This document shows, one piece after another, positions 1-7,389 of a DNA stretch of 11,395 bases. The notes below the pieces were generated by a model, which had not been told where the DNA came from, made no database searches, and saw nothing but the letters and a program-made list of their open reading frames with translations. The position numbers and the translations under genes are program-made. Source of the DNA: Calditrichota bacterium (lineage in GTDB: Bacteria; Zixibacteria; MSB-5A5; GN15; FEB-12); the NCBI GenBank assembly GCA_008501655.1, contig QQUK01000303.1:1-11395 (forward strand), given 5' to 3'. Every line of letters starts with the position of its first letter. The stretch's first letter is position 1.

Positions 1-87
1 TTGCCACATCCGGTAATAATTTCCACTTTCTTTGAATATTTTTCCTTTTTCCCTTAAAATCAACCACTCTCCATATTCCATTCGCAT
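1..87 (-). CDS. Possible 5' end of a divergent gene, cut by the window edge
   Basis: An open frame reads leftward from an ATG at base 87 for 29 codons without a stop and leaves the window. The peptide begins MRMEYGEWLILREKGK and has a protein-like mix that includes two tryptophans and two adjacent tyrosines. A stop codon lies 15 bases upstream of the ATG, so the start cannot be far away. A second ATG at base 81 is also possible, and neither has a clear SD. A TTG at base 63 follows a GGAG and is a third option. In AT-rich DNA a 29-codon open stretch can arise by chance, and I do not recognise the family, so this is a weak call. Confidence 0.22.
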   Translation of the reverse strand, partial: MRMEYGEWLILREKGKIFKESGNYYRMWQ

Positions 88-131
88 TCGTAAGCTATTG
101 TACTACAGGCGATAACGTGTTTTGTTTCAAT

Positions 132-148
132 TTGGCACAGCCTTTGAT
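132..148 (+). promoter_or_regulatory. Candidate sigma-54 (-24/-12) promoter
   Basis: TTGGCAC at 132-138 is followed after five bases by TTGAT at 144-148. The -24 box matches the consensus TTGGCAC exactly. The -12 box matches TTGCW except for A in place of C, so GG-N10-GC becomes GG-N10-GA. The predicted transcription start is about base 158-160, which leaves a leader of roughly 43 bases before the small gene at 203. It is the best promoter-like match I found in the leader, and it points into the operon. The altered -12 C is the main weakness, because that position is normally highly conserved. Confidence 0.5.
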
Positions 149-172
149 ATGACTAATATCGGAAGATAAAAA

Positions 173-188
173 AAATGTCAAAATGTCA
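173..188 (+). repeat. Tandem 8-base repeat AAATGTCA x2 in the leader
   Basis: AAATGTCA occurs twice back to back (173-180 and 181-188). Each copy followed by A gives a TGTCAA half-site (176-181 and 184-189). The second is the left arm of the palindrome at 184-200. Two half-sites plus the inverted TTGACA give three related sites within 25 bases. This could be a protein binding site or allow two alternative RNA pairings. The repeat itself is plain in the sequence, but a function is inferred. Confidence 0.5.
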
Positions 189-200
189 AGGGAGTTGACA
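184..200 (+). promoter_or_regulatory. Perfect 6-bp inverted repeat enclosing the SD of the small gene
   Basis: TGTCAA (184-189) and TTGACA (195-200) are exact reverse complements separated by GGGAG (190-194). The loop is the only SD-like sequence in front of the ATG at 203, and the right arm ends two bases before that ATG. In RNA this would be a short stem with the ribosome site in the loop. In DNA it is a TGTCAA-N5-TTGACA palindrome suitable for a dimeric regulator. Either could control the first gene and, by coupling, the lyase. A 6-bp AT-rich stem alone is marginal in stability. Confidence 0.45.
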
Positions 201-202
201 AA

Positions 203-373
203 ATGAGCAGAATCAAATATTCAGCAAACAAAAAGAAAAAATCATCATTTTTCGCATTTGTCCCGAGCGGACAGACACTGGTCGAGATCGCATCAACACC
301 TAAAAAAATCGTAGAAACACTTCGTAAAAACAGTCTGAACCACAAAGAAAATTATAAGATTAATAATAACTAG
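203..373 (+). CDS. Small basic protein of unknown function (56 aa), first gene of the operon
   Basis: ATG at 203 follows GGGAG with an eight-base spacer. The frame is open for 56 codons to TAG at 371-373, only nine bases before the lyase ATG. The peptide starts MSRIKYSANKKKK and continues with a short mixed hydrophobic stretch (SFFAFVPSGQTLVEIA, residues 15-30). It ends in a lysine/asparagine-rich tail. It is strongly basic, has no membrane-length segment, no signal peptide and no cysteine pair, and I do not recognise it. Its SD, its place directly after the promoter candidate and its tight spacing to the lyase favour a real gene. It could be a small regulator or a leader peptide coupling translation of the lyase. 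A non-functional ORF cannot be excluded. Confidence 0.55.
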   Translation: MSRIKYSANKKKKSSFFAFVPSGQTLVEIASTPKKIVETLRKNSLNHKENYKINNN

Positions 374-382
374 GGCTATTTG

Positions 383-2395
383 ATGATACGCATTATCCTG
401 CTAAAAATTCGAATGAAGATATCAGCAATATTGAAGAGATTTGCAAAACCAATTTCAGTCGCTGATACAGATTCGTTTTATAAAGAACATTTCAATAGCC
501 GTATTCCACAAGCTGATTTTTTTGTCAAAAGACAAAAAACAGCCTTCTTTTTTACACTGGACAAATTACCGGAATACAAAAAAGTAATTAGAAATCATTA
601 TCCAGATTCATTTCAACAGGCAGTTACCGAAGCTGATAAAATTATTAATCACCAGTTTGATATGCTTGGATCAGGTGAAGTTTACTTAGGTAACAATATC
701 AACTGGCATCGCGATTTTAAATCCGGTTATACCTGGCCGAAAATCCCGTATGCGAAAATAAATTTAGTAAATCCAAAAGACCGCTCTGATATCAAAATTG
801 TCTGGGAGCTCTCCCGACTTCAACAGTTTACCACTCTCGGTAAAGCATACTGGTATACAGATAATAAAGCATATCTCGATGAATTTGTTGCAACAGTCAC
901 AGACTGGACAGAAAACAACCCGGTAGACTATGGTCCAAACTGGACCTGTTCAATGGAAGTTGCTATTCGGGCAATCAATCTGATCTGGGGACTTTATCTT
1001 TTTTCCGGCAATAATAATCTCAGCGATACATTCGTAGCTGAAACGGTTAAACTTCTCTATTATCACGGTCTCCATATTGAACAAAATTTGGAAACAATTG
1101 AAAAAGGTGCCAATACCAATCATCTCGTTTCAAACTATATCGGACTCCTTTATATCGGTTTTCTCTTTCCGGAATTTGACCGGGCCGAACAATGGCGTCA
1201 AATAGCAATAGATGGACTCGAAGAAGAGATTTCATTAGAAGTATTTGATGATGGTGCTGATTATGAATGTTCTACATCATACCATAGACTGGTAACTGAA
1301 ATATTTTTATCTGCATATATACTTGCTGATAAAAACGGTTATTCTTTTTCGTCACTTTACAAAAACCGTCTGGAAAAGATGATTAAATTCTCAGAATCAA
1401 TAACTCCCCAATCAGGCATCGTCCCGTTTGTCGGTGATAACGATGACGGCTTTATTGTAAAAATATCTCATGAAGACCCGGCATCACATACACATATTAT
1501 CGAAGTCGGCAATAAATTGTTCGGCCATCCTTTACCTATAGATATTCACGTTTCCGAGGAATCACTCTTTTATCTTGGTATTGATGCTGTCCTGGACACA
1601 GTTGACATGAAAAAACTGAAATCAACCTTTTTCAAATCGAGTGGTTATGGAATTATTAGAAATGATAGAATGCACCTGCTTTTTTCAGCTTCGAAAATAA
1701 AAGAGCGTCATCTTGCCGGGCATAAACATAACGATAATCTCTCGTTTACTCTTGAAATCGATAGTATTCGTTATTTTGTCGACCCCGGTACATTTTGTTA
1801 TACGTCGGACTACGATGAACGAAACAGTAACCGTTCAGTCAGAAATCATAACACAGTACAGATAGATTCAGAAGAACAGAACAATTATTATAACAGAAAA
1901 ATATTCTATATGCCGGATGACTGCAAATCTGAAATCGATCTCTGGGTCAATACAACAGAAAAAATTATAGTAAGCGGCACACATAAAGGATATACAAAAC
2001 TGGGTGATAACATTGTTCACCGGAGAACTATTTGGACAGATTTAAAACGTACGATTATTAAAATTGTCGATGAGTTTGACGGAAGCCAGAATGATGTTCA
2101 TACTTTTGAAACAAGATTTATTACACCGGTTACAGAAATCTCAAAGAACGGACCAAACCTGAAATTAACAGCTGACGAAGATAATTCGCTTTCCTTAAAC
2201 TTTGTATCACATCAGAACCCCGAGGTTCGTATTGACGACACCGAGTATTTCCCGCGTTTCGGAAAAGCTCTCCCGGCAAAACGGATAACATCCAAAGTAA
2301 CCCAGAAGCTTCCTTGTAAACTGGTCACAATTATTGAAAAAGAAAATGTGACAGTTGAAAGAAAAAGACAGCGAATTGAAGAAACCTTAGTATAG
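383..2395 (+). CDS. Heparinase II/III-family polysaccharide lyase (alginate lyase family-like)
   Basis: This protein probably cleaves an acidic (uronate-containing) polysaccharide by beta-elimination. The ATG at 383 is preferred over the TTG at 380 because AGGG at 372-375 then has a seven-base spacer. From ATG 383 it is 670 residues. An alpha-helical toroid domain spans roughly residues 30-400 and carries NTNH (about 244-247) and the STSYHR stretch with Tyr-300/His-301. A C-terminal beta-sandwich of the heparinase II/III type follows from about 415. It has GHKHND (about 446-451), VDPGTF (about 466-471) and RNHNTV (487-492). The Asn, Tyr and His in these motifs fit the catalytic set of the family. 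No clear signal peptide is seen. The N-terminus is a basic, hydrophobic-patterned stretch (MIRIILLKIRMKISAILKRF) that could be a poor signal, a membrane-binding helix or cytoplasmic. Lyases inside assembly operons are known to trim or clear polymer (AlgL in alginate synthesis), and the same role is inferred here. Confidence 0.88.
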   Translation: MIRIILLKIRMKISAILKRFAKPISVADTDSFYKEHFNSRIPQADFFVKRQKTAFFFTLDKLPEYKKVIRNHYPDSFQQAVTEADKIINHQFDMLGSGEVYLGNNINWHRDFKSGYTWPKIPYAKINLVNPKDRSDIKIVWELSRLQQFTTLGKAYWYTDNKAYLDEFVATVTDWTENNPVDYGPNWTCSMEVAIRAINLIWGLYLFSGNNNLSDTFVAETVKLLYYHGLHIEQNLETIEKGANTNHLVSNYIGLLYIGFLFPEFDRAEQWRQIAIDGLEEEISLEVFDDGADYECSTSYHRLVTEIFLSAYILADKNGYSFSSLYKNRLEKMIKFSESITPQSGIVPFVGDNDDGFIVKISHEDPASHTHIIEVGNKLFGHPLPIDIHVSEESLFYLGIDAVLDTVDMKKLKSTFFKSSGYGIIRNDRMHLLFSASKIKERHLAGHKHNDNLSFTLEIDSIRYFVDPGTFCYTSDYDERNSNRSVRNHNTVQIDSEEQNNYYNRKIFYMPDDCKSEIDLWVNTTEKIIVSGTHKGYTKLGDNIVHRRTIWTDLKRTIIKIVDEFDGSQNDVHTFETRFITPVTEISKNGPNLKLTADEDNSLSLNFVSHQNPEVRIDDTEYFPRFGKALPAKRITSKVTQKLPCKLVTIIEKENVTVERKRQRIEETLV

Positions 2396-2403
2396 AAAAC
2401 AAT

Positions 2404-3675
2404 ATGACTATGAAAAATATCAGACTATTAGAAAAGATCAGAAAATTCTTCATTCCGGATCCAATGCCGATACCAAAACATATCGCAATCAACCTCAAAG
2501 ATCATACCGGTATCGAAAAAGAAACGATTATAACTTTTTCAACTCAAAACTGGGCTGACCTTTGGACACGGAAACAGCGCTTTTCTCTTCAATTCGCCAG
2601 ACAGGGAAACCGGGTTGTTTATATAGAAACTCAGTTTCACTGGGTGTCTTATTTTTTACAGTTTAAAACTCAATGGAGAAGAATCTTTCTTTTTCTAACC
2701 GGGTTTAGAAAAGTTGAAGAAAACCTGTATATTTATACACCACCGATTCTTTTTCCGGCATTTCAGATTTTTCCGTCAATAGCTAAATTTAACAATGTCA
2801 TTTTAGCATTTTTTGTTAAGAGAGAGATGATAAAACATCAGATGACAGAACCGGTCCTCTGGATGTATACGCATTTCAACAAACCGCTTGTTAAAAAACT
2901 TAAAAGTAAAAAAGTACTCTATGAATGCGTTGATGATTACTCCGAAGCAAAAGGACTAATTAAAAAAGAAACCGTCATCAAACAGGAAAAAGAAACCCTC
3001 AAACAGTCTTCAGCAGTAATAGTGACCGCTGATAGTCTGAAACCAAAGATGCTTGAAGAAAATAATAATGTTCATATAATATCCAATGCTGCAAACATCG
3101 CTCATTTTAAGAAAGCATATAATTCAGTACTATCAGAACCGGATGAATATAAGTCGATTCAAAGACCGAGATTACTTTTTATCGGTGCTCTCCAATATTG
3201 GGTAGATCAGGAACTGATCGCCTGCCTTGCAGAATCTCATCCTGAATGGCAGATACTTTTTGTCGGTCCGGTCTCGGTATCAACGAAAAGATTAAACAAT
3301 TTTAAAAATATTCATCTGCTGGGTAGAAAAGATTATGATGACCTCCCGAATTATCTTGCACACTCAGATATCGCCTTAAATCCGTACAAAGTCGATGGAG
3401 TCGCTGAAGGGTGCTCACCTCTGAAGCTATATGAATATCTTGCTGCCGGACTTCCTGTCGTTTCCACAGAAATGCCGGAAGTAAGAAAATTTGAAGGCAT
3501 TGTAAAAGTAGCAGAAAATTACAATGAATTTATCGATGCGGTTGATGAGTTTCTTTCAATGGACAAACAATCGCTTGATAATATTAAAGCCAAGTCTGTC
3601 GAAATTTCCACACTGCATTCCTGGGAAAACAGATTTAAAAAAGTAGAGACGGTTTTACAGGAGGTGCTTTCTTGA
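2404..3675 (+). CDS. GT-B glycosyltransferase (group 1 / GT4-like)
   Basis: This is a predicted cytoplasmic sugar transferase of 423 residues acting on a lipid-linked or growing glycan. The N-terminal half has a region of the form FSTQNWADLWTRKQRFSLQF (45-64) followed by GNRVVYIE (68-75). That resembles GT-B proteins of the TuaH type, which replace the usual glycine loop. The C-terminal nucleotide-binding half carries LLFIGALQYWVDQELI (257-272), LFVGPV (285-290) and SPLKLYEYLAAGLPVV (338-353), the usual donor-binding segment of this fold. Eight bases separate it from the lyase gene. No convincing SD precedes either the ATG at 2404 or the one at 2410, so translation may depend on coupling with the gene before it. 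Donor and acceptor sugars cannot be read from sequence. Confidence 0.85.
   Translation: MTMKNIRLLEKIRKFFIPDPMPIPKHIAINLKDHTGIEKETIITFSTQNWADLWTRKQRFSLQFARQGNRVVYIETQFHWVSYFLQFKTQWRRIFLFLTGFRKVEENLYIYTPPILFPAFQIFPSIAKFNNVILAFFVKREMIKHQMTEPVLWMYTHFNKPLVKKLKSKKVLYECVDDYSEAKGLIKKETVIKQEKETLKQSSAVIVTADSLKPKMLEENNNVHIISNAANIAHFKKAYNSVLSEPDEYKSIQRPRLLFIGALQYWVDQELIACLAESHPEWQILFVGPVSVSTKRLNNFKNIHLLGRKDYDDLPNYLAHSDIALNPYKVDGVAEGCSPLKLYEYLAAGLPVVSTEMPEVRKFEGIVKVAENYNEFIDAVDEFLSMDKQSLDNIKAKSVEISTLHSWENRFKKVETVLQEVLS
3659..3674 (+). promoter_or_regulatory. Strong SD that fixes a TTG start inside the previous gene's end
   Basis: AGGAGGTG at 3659-3666 is an almost ideal ribosome site. It sits five bases before TTG at 3672, and the first residues after that TTG (MKIVLKAD) are a typical GT4 N-terminus. 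The TTG overlaps the previous gene's TGA (3673-3675), giving TTGA. A weak start codon is thus compensated by the best SD in the window, and re-initiation coupling is likely. Confidence 0.8.
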
Positions 3676-4847
3676 AAATTGTCTTAAAAGCTGATCATAT
3701 CGCTCCAGGTGGTGGGTTAACACACTTTAATCAAACATGTAAATGGTTTGCCCGTCTTCAACCGAGTTGGAGATTTATAGTATTAGGTAGAGAAGGACAA
3801 CAGGAGTTGTTCAATGAATATACTACGAATTTTGAATATCATTATTATAAAAAACCATCAAAAGGAAAAATATCGCAATTTCTCTGGGGTAAGTTCGAAT
3901 TACCTAAACTGGTTGAAGCCCACAAACCGGACCTGTTTTTTGTACCCGGTAATTTCTCAGGAAGTAAAGTAAATTGTCCAACTGTATCATTGGTTCATAA
4001 TATTGCTCCTTTCAGTAAACGATATATAGCCAAAGAAAAAATTTCACAAAAAGTAAAATTACACATTCTTCGTGCTGTCGTAATTAATAGTTTACAGAAA
4101 TCTGACGGGATAATCTTTTTATCCAGGTTTTGCCAACGCTACTTTGCTCAATTTTATGACACAAACTCAAATAAGTCAATCACCGCATATCACGGCCGCC
4201 CGGAAGATCAGTTTAAGTTCGTCGATGATTCAAAGACACTATCTATATACGATATAGCAGGTGAATATATATTGTCAGTCTCTCATATCTTTGAATATAA
4301 AAAAATGAAAGAGATGGTTGACGGTTATCTCATAGCGTTAGAGAAAAACAAAAACCTCCCTCCTTTGATTATAGCTGGAACACCTTATGATGATCAATAT
4401 AAGACTCAAATACTAAAAAAAGTCGAAGAATGCGGATATAAGAATAAAGTACGATTTATCGGAAATGTACCTGAAAAAGACTTATCAGTATTATACCGAA
4501 ACTGCTCAGCTTTTATTTTCTCATCCTCGCTTGAAACATGTTCAGTGATTTTGATTGAAGCGATGGCAAATGGATGTCCGATAATTTGTTCAAATAAAAC
4601 TGTTATGCCGGAAGTTAGCGGACATACCGCGCTATATTATAATCCAACTAATTCTGAATATCTATCACAACTCATTTTAAAAGTTTTATCAGATTCAGAA
4701 TTGTCACAACAACTTAAGAAAAAATCAATTGATATGTCATTGAATTATTCCTGGGAAAAATCCTCAGAAAAAATACTTTCATTTTTCTGTCAGCTTTTAA
4801 ACAAAGAATATAAATATGATGATAACAAGTCATTAGCCGGAGTATAA
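3672..4847 (+). CDS. GT4-family glycosyltransferase
   Basis: This is a retaining GT-B glycosyltransferase of 391 residues, predicted to add one sugar to the repeat unit on the cytoplasmic face. The N-terminal domain opens with MKIVLKADHIAPGGGLTHF, including the glycine-rich acceptor loop (residues 13-15), and has VHNIAPF (108-114). The C-terminal domain has ILSVSHIFEYKK (200-211), PLIIAGTP (231-238), VRFIGNVPEKDL (260-271) and the family's E-x7-E element (Glu-288 and Glu-296 in ETCSVILIEAMANGCPII). It starts with TTG, overlaps the previous stop by four bases and ends two bases before the co-polymerase gene. Its DNA is noticeably more AT-rich than the lyase gene. Confidence 0.9.
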   Translation: MKIVLKADHIAPGGGLTHFNQTCKWFARLQPSWRFIVLGREGQQELFNEYTTNFEYHYYKKPSKGKISQFLWGKFELPKLVEAHKPDLFFVPGNFSGSKVNCPTVSLVHNIAPFSKRYIAKEKISQKVKLHILRAVVINSLQKSDGIIFLSRFCQRYFAQFYDTNSNKSITAYHGRPEDQFKFVDDSKTLSIYDIAGEYILSVSHIFEYKKMKEMVDGYLIALEKNKNLPPLIIAGTPYDDQYKTQILKKVEECGYKNKVRFIGNVPEKDLSVLYRNCSAFIFSSSLETCSVILIEAMANGCPIICSNKTVMPEVSGHTALYYNPTNSEYLSQLILKVLSDSELSQQLKKKSIDMSLNYSWEKSSEKILSFFCQLLNKEYKYDDNKSLAGV

Positions 4848-4849
4848 AT

Positions 4850-5920
4850 ATGGAAAAAGTTACACTATATAGAGAAAAAGAAGAGTACAAATTATTCGAT
4901 GCGGTCATGAAAGATTTCCGAATTTATCGTCAAAAGATATATCTTTTTGTGACTATCTCCGTTTTGGCAGCTCTTCTAATCGTCTTGCTAGTACCGAATA
5001 GGTATCAGGCAACTGCATATATTATGCCCGATTCAAGTTCCCCTTCAAACCGCCTTGCTGAACTTGCATCCTCAATAGTACCGTCCGGATTGCTTTCATC
5101 ATCACTTATGCCGGCAGCGAACTCCGAAGGAGAAAAGATGATTAGTCTTTTTTCCAGAAACAGAGTTACGGATAGCATACTAAGTAAAACGTACACAGAA
5201 CTCGAAAGATTTGATAACGGAAATTTGTACGAGTTGTTTAACATTGATAATAAACAATATGCAAGAGATAATCTTCTGGCTCATCTGACAATGAGTGAAA
5301 ATAAAAAGAACGGTATCATTTCTGTTTCTGCAGAAACAGAAGATCGTATTCTTTCTGCTAAAATTGCTAATACTGCAGTTGCTGAATTAGACAAATTCAA
5401 ATCAGAGTTAAACAAAAAAGATGCAACGCAAAATAGAGAATTTTACTCAGAGCAATTAAGTCTGTTCAATGATAAACTTATAAATATAGAAAATAAGCAA
5501 TCATCTTTTTTAGCAAAGAATAAAAACTATTTAACAGCAACCGATCCGGTACTCAGACAACAGGTAGCAGAGTTTGAAAAACAGATCATCTTTTACTCAA
5601 AGCTAGTATATAGCATGAAACAGTTGATAATAGCGGCAGAAATTGAGATGAATAGAGTAACTCCTACGATTAAAATAATTGAATCAGCTGAGATACCGAT
5701 TGTGAAATCAGGACCTCCGCGTACAAAGTACATGCTTTTTACGGTCATAGGTTCGATTCTCTTTGCGCTCGGAATGATTGTTGCAAAAAATGCTTACAAT
5801 TGGTATTTCCCGGATAATACAAAAAATGAATTACGGGAATCTGTAGATACGATCAAGGAAGATCTTGATACAGTTGTCAGCCGTTTTCGATTTAAAGAAA
5901 AAGATGAGGTTGTAAAATAA
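4850..5920 (+). CDS. Wzz-type polysaccharide co-polymerase (chain-length determinant), no kinase domain
   Basis: This inner-membrane protein is predicted to control the length or export of the polymer. The 356 residues show a short cytoplasmic N-terminus, a transmembrane helix at about 30-48, and a periplasmic domain of about 240 residues. The periplasmic part has a helical, coiled-coil-prone stretch at about 190-265. A second helix lies at about 294-313. The proline-rich signature before the second helix is present as IPIVKSGPPRTKYMLF (282-297), followed by glycines 301 and 308. The C-terminus is a charged tail of about 40 residues with no Walker motifs or tyrosine cluster, so this is not a Wzc-like kinase fusion. 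GGAG at 4839-4842 gives a seven-base spacer to the ATG. The gap to the previous gene is two bases and to the next is one base. Confidence 0.87.
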   Translation: MEKVTLYREKEEYKLFDAVMKDFRIYRQKIYLFVTISVLAALLIVLLVPNRYQATAYIMPDSSSPSNRLAELASSIVPSGLLSSSLMPAANSEGEKMISLFSRNRVTDSILSKTYTELERFDNGNLYELFNIDNKQYARDNLLAHLTMSENKKNGIISVSAETEDRILSAKIANTAVAELDKFKSELNKKDATQNREFYSEQLSLFNDKLINIENKQSSFLAKNKNYLTATDPVLRQQVAEFEKQIIFYSKLVYSMKQLIIAAEIEMNRVTPTIKIIESAEIPIVKSGPPRTKYMLFTVIGSILFALGMIVAKNAYNWYFPDNTKNELRESVDTIKEDLDTVVSRFRFKEKDEVVK

Positions 5921-5921
5921 C

Positions 5922-7379
5922 ATGTCCCCGACAATGCTTATAGGATTAGGACTGCTTCCATTGATTATTGGTATATCGATTATCTTACTGGGTAGAGATA
6001 CGGTCAGTAATCTTAAACTGCTTGTAGTACTTATCCCGCTTGAAGCATTTGCCGTATTGGAAATCGGGTTTACTATTACCTTAGCATACTTAGTATTAGT
6101 TATAATAATCTTATCAATAATTATGAAAGGGACAAAATTAGATACATCGATTATCGGCGGACGCTTGATTATCTTGTATTGGATTATTGCTCTTATTTCA
6201 ACTGTAAACGGTTTTTTCGGACAAGAGACAGCTGCAACGTTTGTCTCTGAAAATATGAGATTTCGTGCCAGTGGGATGCGACCGATATTACAGTATGGCT
6301 TGTTACTTTTTCATTTTTTACTCTTTTTTATTGTTGTTAAGTTTGTTCAAAAAGAAAAAGATGCATTCTCTTTATTAAAGATCCATTTGTATTTTGGATT
6401 GTTTTTAATGTGTCTTGGTATTACTCAGTATGTATTGTATGTCGTTAATTTCCCTCTCATAGATTTTACCTGGGCTATACCGCTCATTGATAATTCTTCA
6501 ACTATCGAATACGGAAAAGTCCGTCTGTATAGTGCCGGGGTGAGTGATTATTCTATTCGGACAACATTCATTGAATCATTACATTTTGCCGATTATTTGA
6601 ATTCAGTCTTACCAATTATTGTCGCATTTTGGTTTACAAAATCTAAGGAGATTAAAAAGATGTTTGGGTTCTTGGCAACCCCTACCGCATCGATTATTGG
6701 TATCCTGGCTATGCTGTTGACATTTTCCCGTTCCGGATGGGGAGGATTTGCCATAGCTATGCTTATCTTGATTATCTGGTTAGCACCACGAACAGCATTT
6801 ATCCATATTCCATTAGCAACTGTCGGTACTTCATTGATTGTAGTTCTCTTGTCGAGCTTTGGCTTTTTTATTGGAAATTCACAATCTCTGTTTGAACTTA
6901 TAAAAGGTCGATTTGAACTGGAGAATATTCTGTTTGGACCACGTGCACAATATTTTCTTGTTTTATGGGATAGTTTTAAAGAACATCCTCTTCTTGGACT
7001 TGGCGCCGGAAGATTTGCTCTTTTTGGAGCTGAGGCTACCGGTTCAGATCAGGTACACAGTTCTCATGGCATACTCTGGGGAGCATTGGCTGATTTTGGA
7101 TTGCTTGGGTTTGTTATTCTTCTTGCATTCATGTTGACTATCCTTATTTCTCTCTATAAATCAATTCAGAGCTTAGAAAAAGACTCACCTCAAAGAGTTA
7201 TACTGATAGGTATTTTTGCCGCTCTTTGTGCGGTTTATTTTCAATCATTATTTGTAGGTGATCGCATTCAGTTTTATCTGGTGTTATTAATGGGACTTTC
7301 AGTAGTACTGATAAATCTATATAAACAGAAAACATCAGATATGTTACATACAGACCAAAAAACAATAGATTCAATTTAA
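5922..7379 (+). CDS. O-antigen ligase / Wzy-like polymerase family membrane protein
   Basis: This 485-residue protein is strongly hydrophobic, with about ten or more membrane segments (for example 5-23, 33-68, 80-97, 124-142, 154-176, 226-240, 255-288, 297-317, 392-412 and 425-466). The Wzy_C/WaaL hallmarks are visible: LTFSRSGWGGF (266-276), a periplasmic loop containing GPRAQYFLVLWDSF (339-352) and HPLLGLGAG (355-363), then HSSHGILWGALADFGLLGF (379-397). Such proteins either polymerise lipid-linked repeats or ligate glycan to lipid A core or protein, and sequence alone does not separate these roles. Placement right after the co-polymerase favours a polymerase. GAGG at 5906-5909 lies rather far (12 bases) from the ATG. 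Confidence 0.85.
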   Translation: MSPTMLIGLGLLPLIIGISIILLGRDTVSNLKLLVVLIPLEAFAVLEIGFTITLAYLVLVIIILSIIMKGTKLDTSIIGGRLIILYWIIALISTVNGFFGQETAATFVSENMRFRASGMRPILQYGLLLFHFLLFFIVVKFVQKEKDAFSLLKIHLYFGLFLMCLGITQYVLYVVNFPLIDFTWAIPLIDNSSTIEYGKVRLYSAGVSDYSIRTTFIESLHFADYLNSVLPIIVAFWFTKSKEIKKMFGFLATPTASIIGILAMLLTFSRSGWGGFAIAMLILIIWLAPRTAFIHIPLATVGTSLIVVLLSSFGFFIGNSQSLFELIKGRFELENILFGPRAQYFLVLWDSFKEHPLLGLGAGRFALFGAEATGSDQVHSSHGILWGALADFGLLGFVILLAFMLTILISLYKSIQSLEKDSPQRVILIGIFAALCAVYFQSLFVGDRIQFYLVLLMGLSVVLINLYKQKTSDMLHTDQKTIDSI

Positions 7380-7389
7380 AGGATATAAA

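Noticed and set aside
99..107. TGTA-C-TACA palindrome upstream of the promoter as an activator site
   Set aside because: Four-base arms and a single copy; no second site at helical spacing was seen.
146..160. GATAT-N5-ATATC inverted repeat overlapping the -12 box and predicted start site
   Set aside because: The 5-bp all-AT-type arms are expected by chance in AT-rich DNA. It is kept only as a note because of its position.
195..220. TTGACA at 195-200 as the -35 box of a sigma-70 promoter
   Set aside because: At the standard spacing only TATTCA is found (3 of 6 matches), it would lie inside the small gene, and the TTGACA is better explained as an arm of the palindrome.
4850..5920. Wzc-like tyrosine autokinase
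   Set aside because: The protein ends about 40 residues after its second membrane helix, without Walker motifs or a tyrosine cluster.
6913..7137. 74-codon + strand frame inside the ligase/polymerase gene
   Set aside because: It is an out-of-frame shadow of the conserved periplasmic loop region, with no SD and no family motif.
2396..7389. Rho-independent terminators between genes
   Set aside because: Gaps are at most ten bases and no GC stem followed by a T run was found, so the block reads as one operon.
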